6,263 nt of DNA, taken from JAYUHK01 sp043767025. Its GTDB lineage: Bacteria; Bacteroidota; Bacteroidia; Chitinophagales; Saprospiraceae. Positions within the stretch are counted from its first letter, which is position 1, and the number at the start of each line of letters is the position of its first letter. The notes under the pieces are model-generated. The model ran no database searches, was not told the DNA's origin, and worked only from the letters and a program-made list of their open reading frames with translations. Positions 6,231-6,263 of this stretch are shown here, in pieces. Location: assembly GCA_043767025.1 (NCBI GenBank), contig JAYUHK010000214.1, positions 1-6,263 on the forward strand, in the 5' to 3' direction. The position numbers and the translations under genes are program-made.

Positions 6231-6263
6231 ATGTCGAATATTAAATGTCATCTATTTAAGTGT
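6231..6263 (+). CDS. Possible start of the next gene (partial, unidentified)
   Basis: An ATG at 6231 opens a frame that runs to the window edge for 11 codons (MSNIKCHLFKC). The only support is its position downstream of a terminator and of a candidate promoter box. Eleven residues are too few to identify a family, and the open stretch could be chance. The rest of 6157-6263 shows no coding frame on either strand. Confidence 0.2.
   Translation, partial: MSNIKCHLFKC

Overview
This 6.3 kb window looks like ordinary chromosomal sequence from a member of the Bacteroidota. The evidence is the extended (about 310-residue) form of NusB typical of that phylum, TAnnTTTG-type promoter boxes in place of classical -35/-10 sites, A-rich gene leaders without Shine-Dalgarno sequences, and AT-rich intergenic DNA. 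I cannot place it to genus. All recognisable genes lie on the + strand.

Layout. Positions 1-90 are the 3' end of a gene entering from the left, probably a DoxX/BT_3928-type membrane protein. A good promoter follows, then nusB (238-1173). A second possible promoter precedes a two-gene unit whose reading frames overlap by four bases (ATGA): a flavin-dependent amine-oxidase/desaturase-like oxidoreductase (1231-2478) and a multi-pass membrane acyltransferase of family 3 (2475-3443). After a 147-base gap comes thioredoxin trxA (3591-3917), closed by a strong hairpin terminator (3931-3971). Then come a DUF58/von Willebrand A-like protein (4020-4949) and a secreted lipoprotein of the endonuclease/exonuclease/phosphatase (EEP) superfamily (4997-6079), which starts at TTG. 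A strong terminator nested in a larger inverted repeat (6088-6156) ends the block. The last 107 bases hold no clear gene, but a promoter-like box and an ATG open to the window edge may mark the next one.

How the genes work together. nusB (transcription antitermination and rRNA synthesis) and trxA (cytosolic thiol redox) are housekeeping genes with no evident functional tie to their neighbours. The oxidoreductase and acyltransferase are translationally coupled and may modify the same lipid-like molecule; that is inference. The DUF58 protein and the EEP lipoprotein are probably co-transcribed (47-base gap, no terminator between them), but no shared function is evident.

I found no CRISPR array, tRNA or rRNA, insertion sequence, phage gene or defence system, and no convincing new biological system. 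The points most worth a second look are the coupled oxidoreductase/acyltransferase pair, the non-AUG start of the EEP lipoprotein, the orphan DUF58 gene, and the nested inverted repeat at the 3' end.
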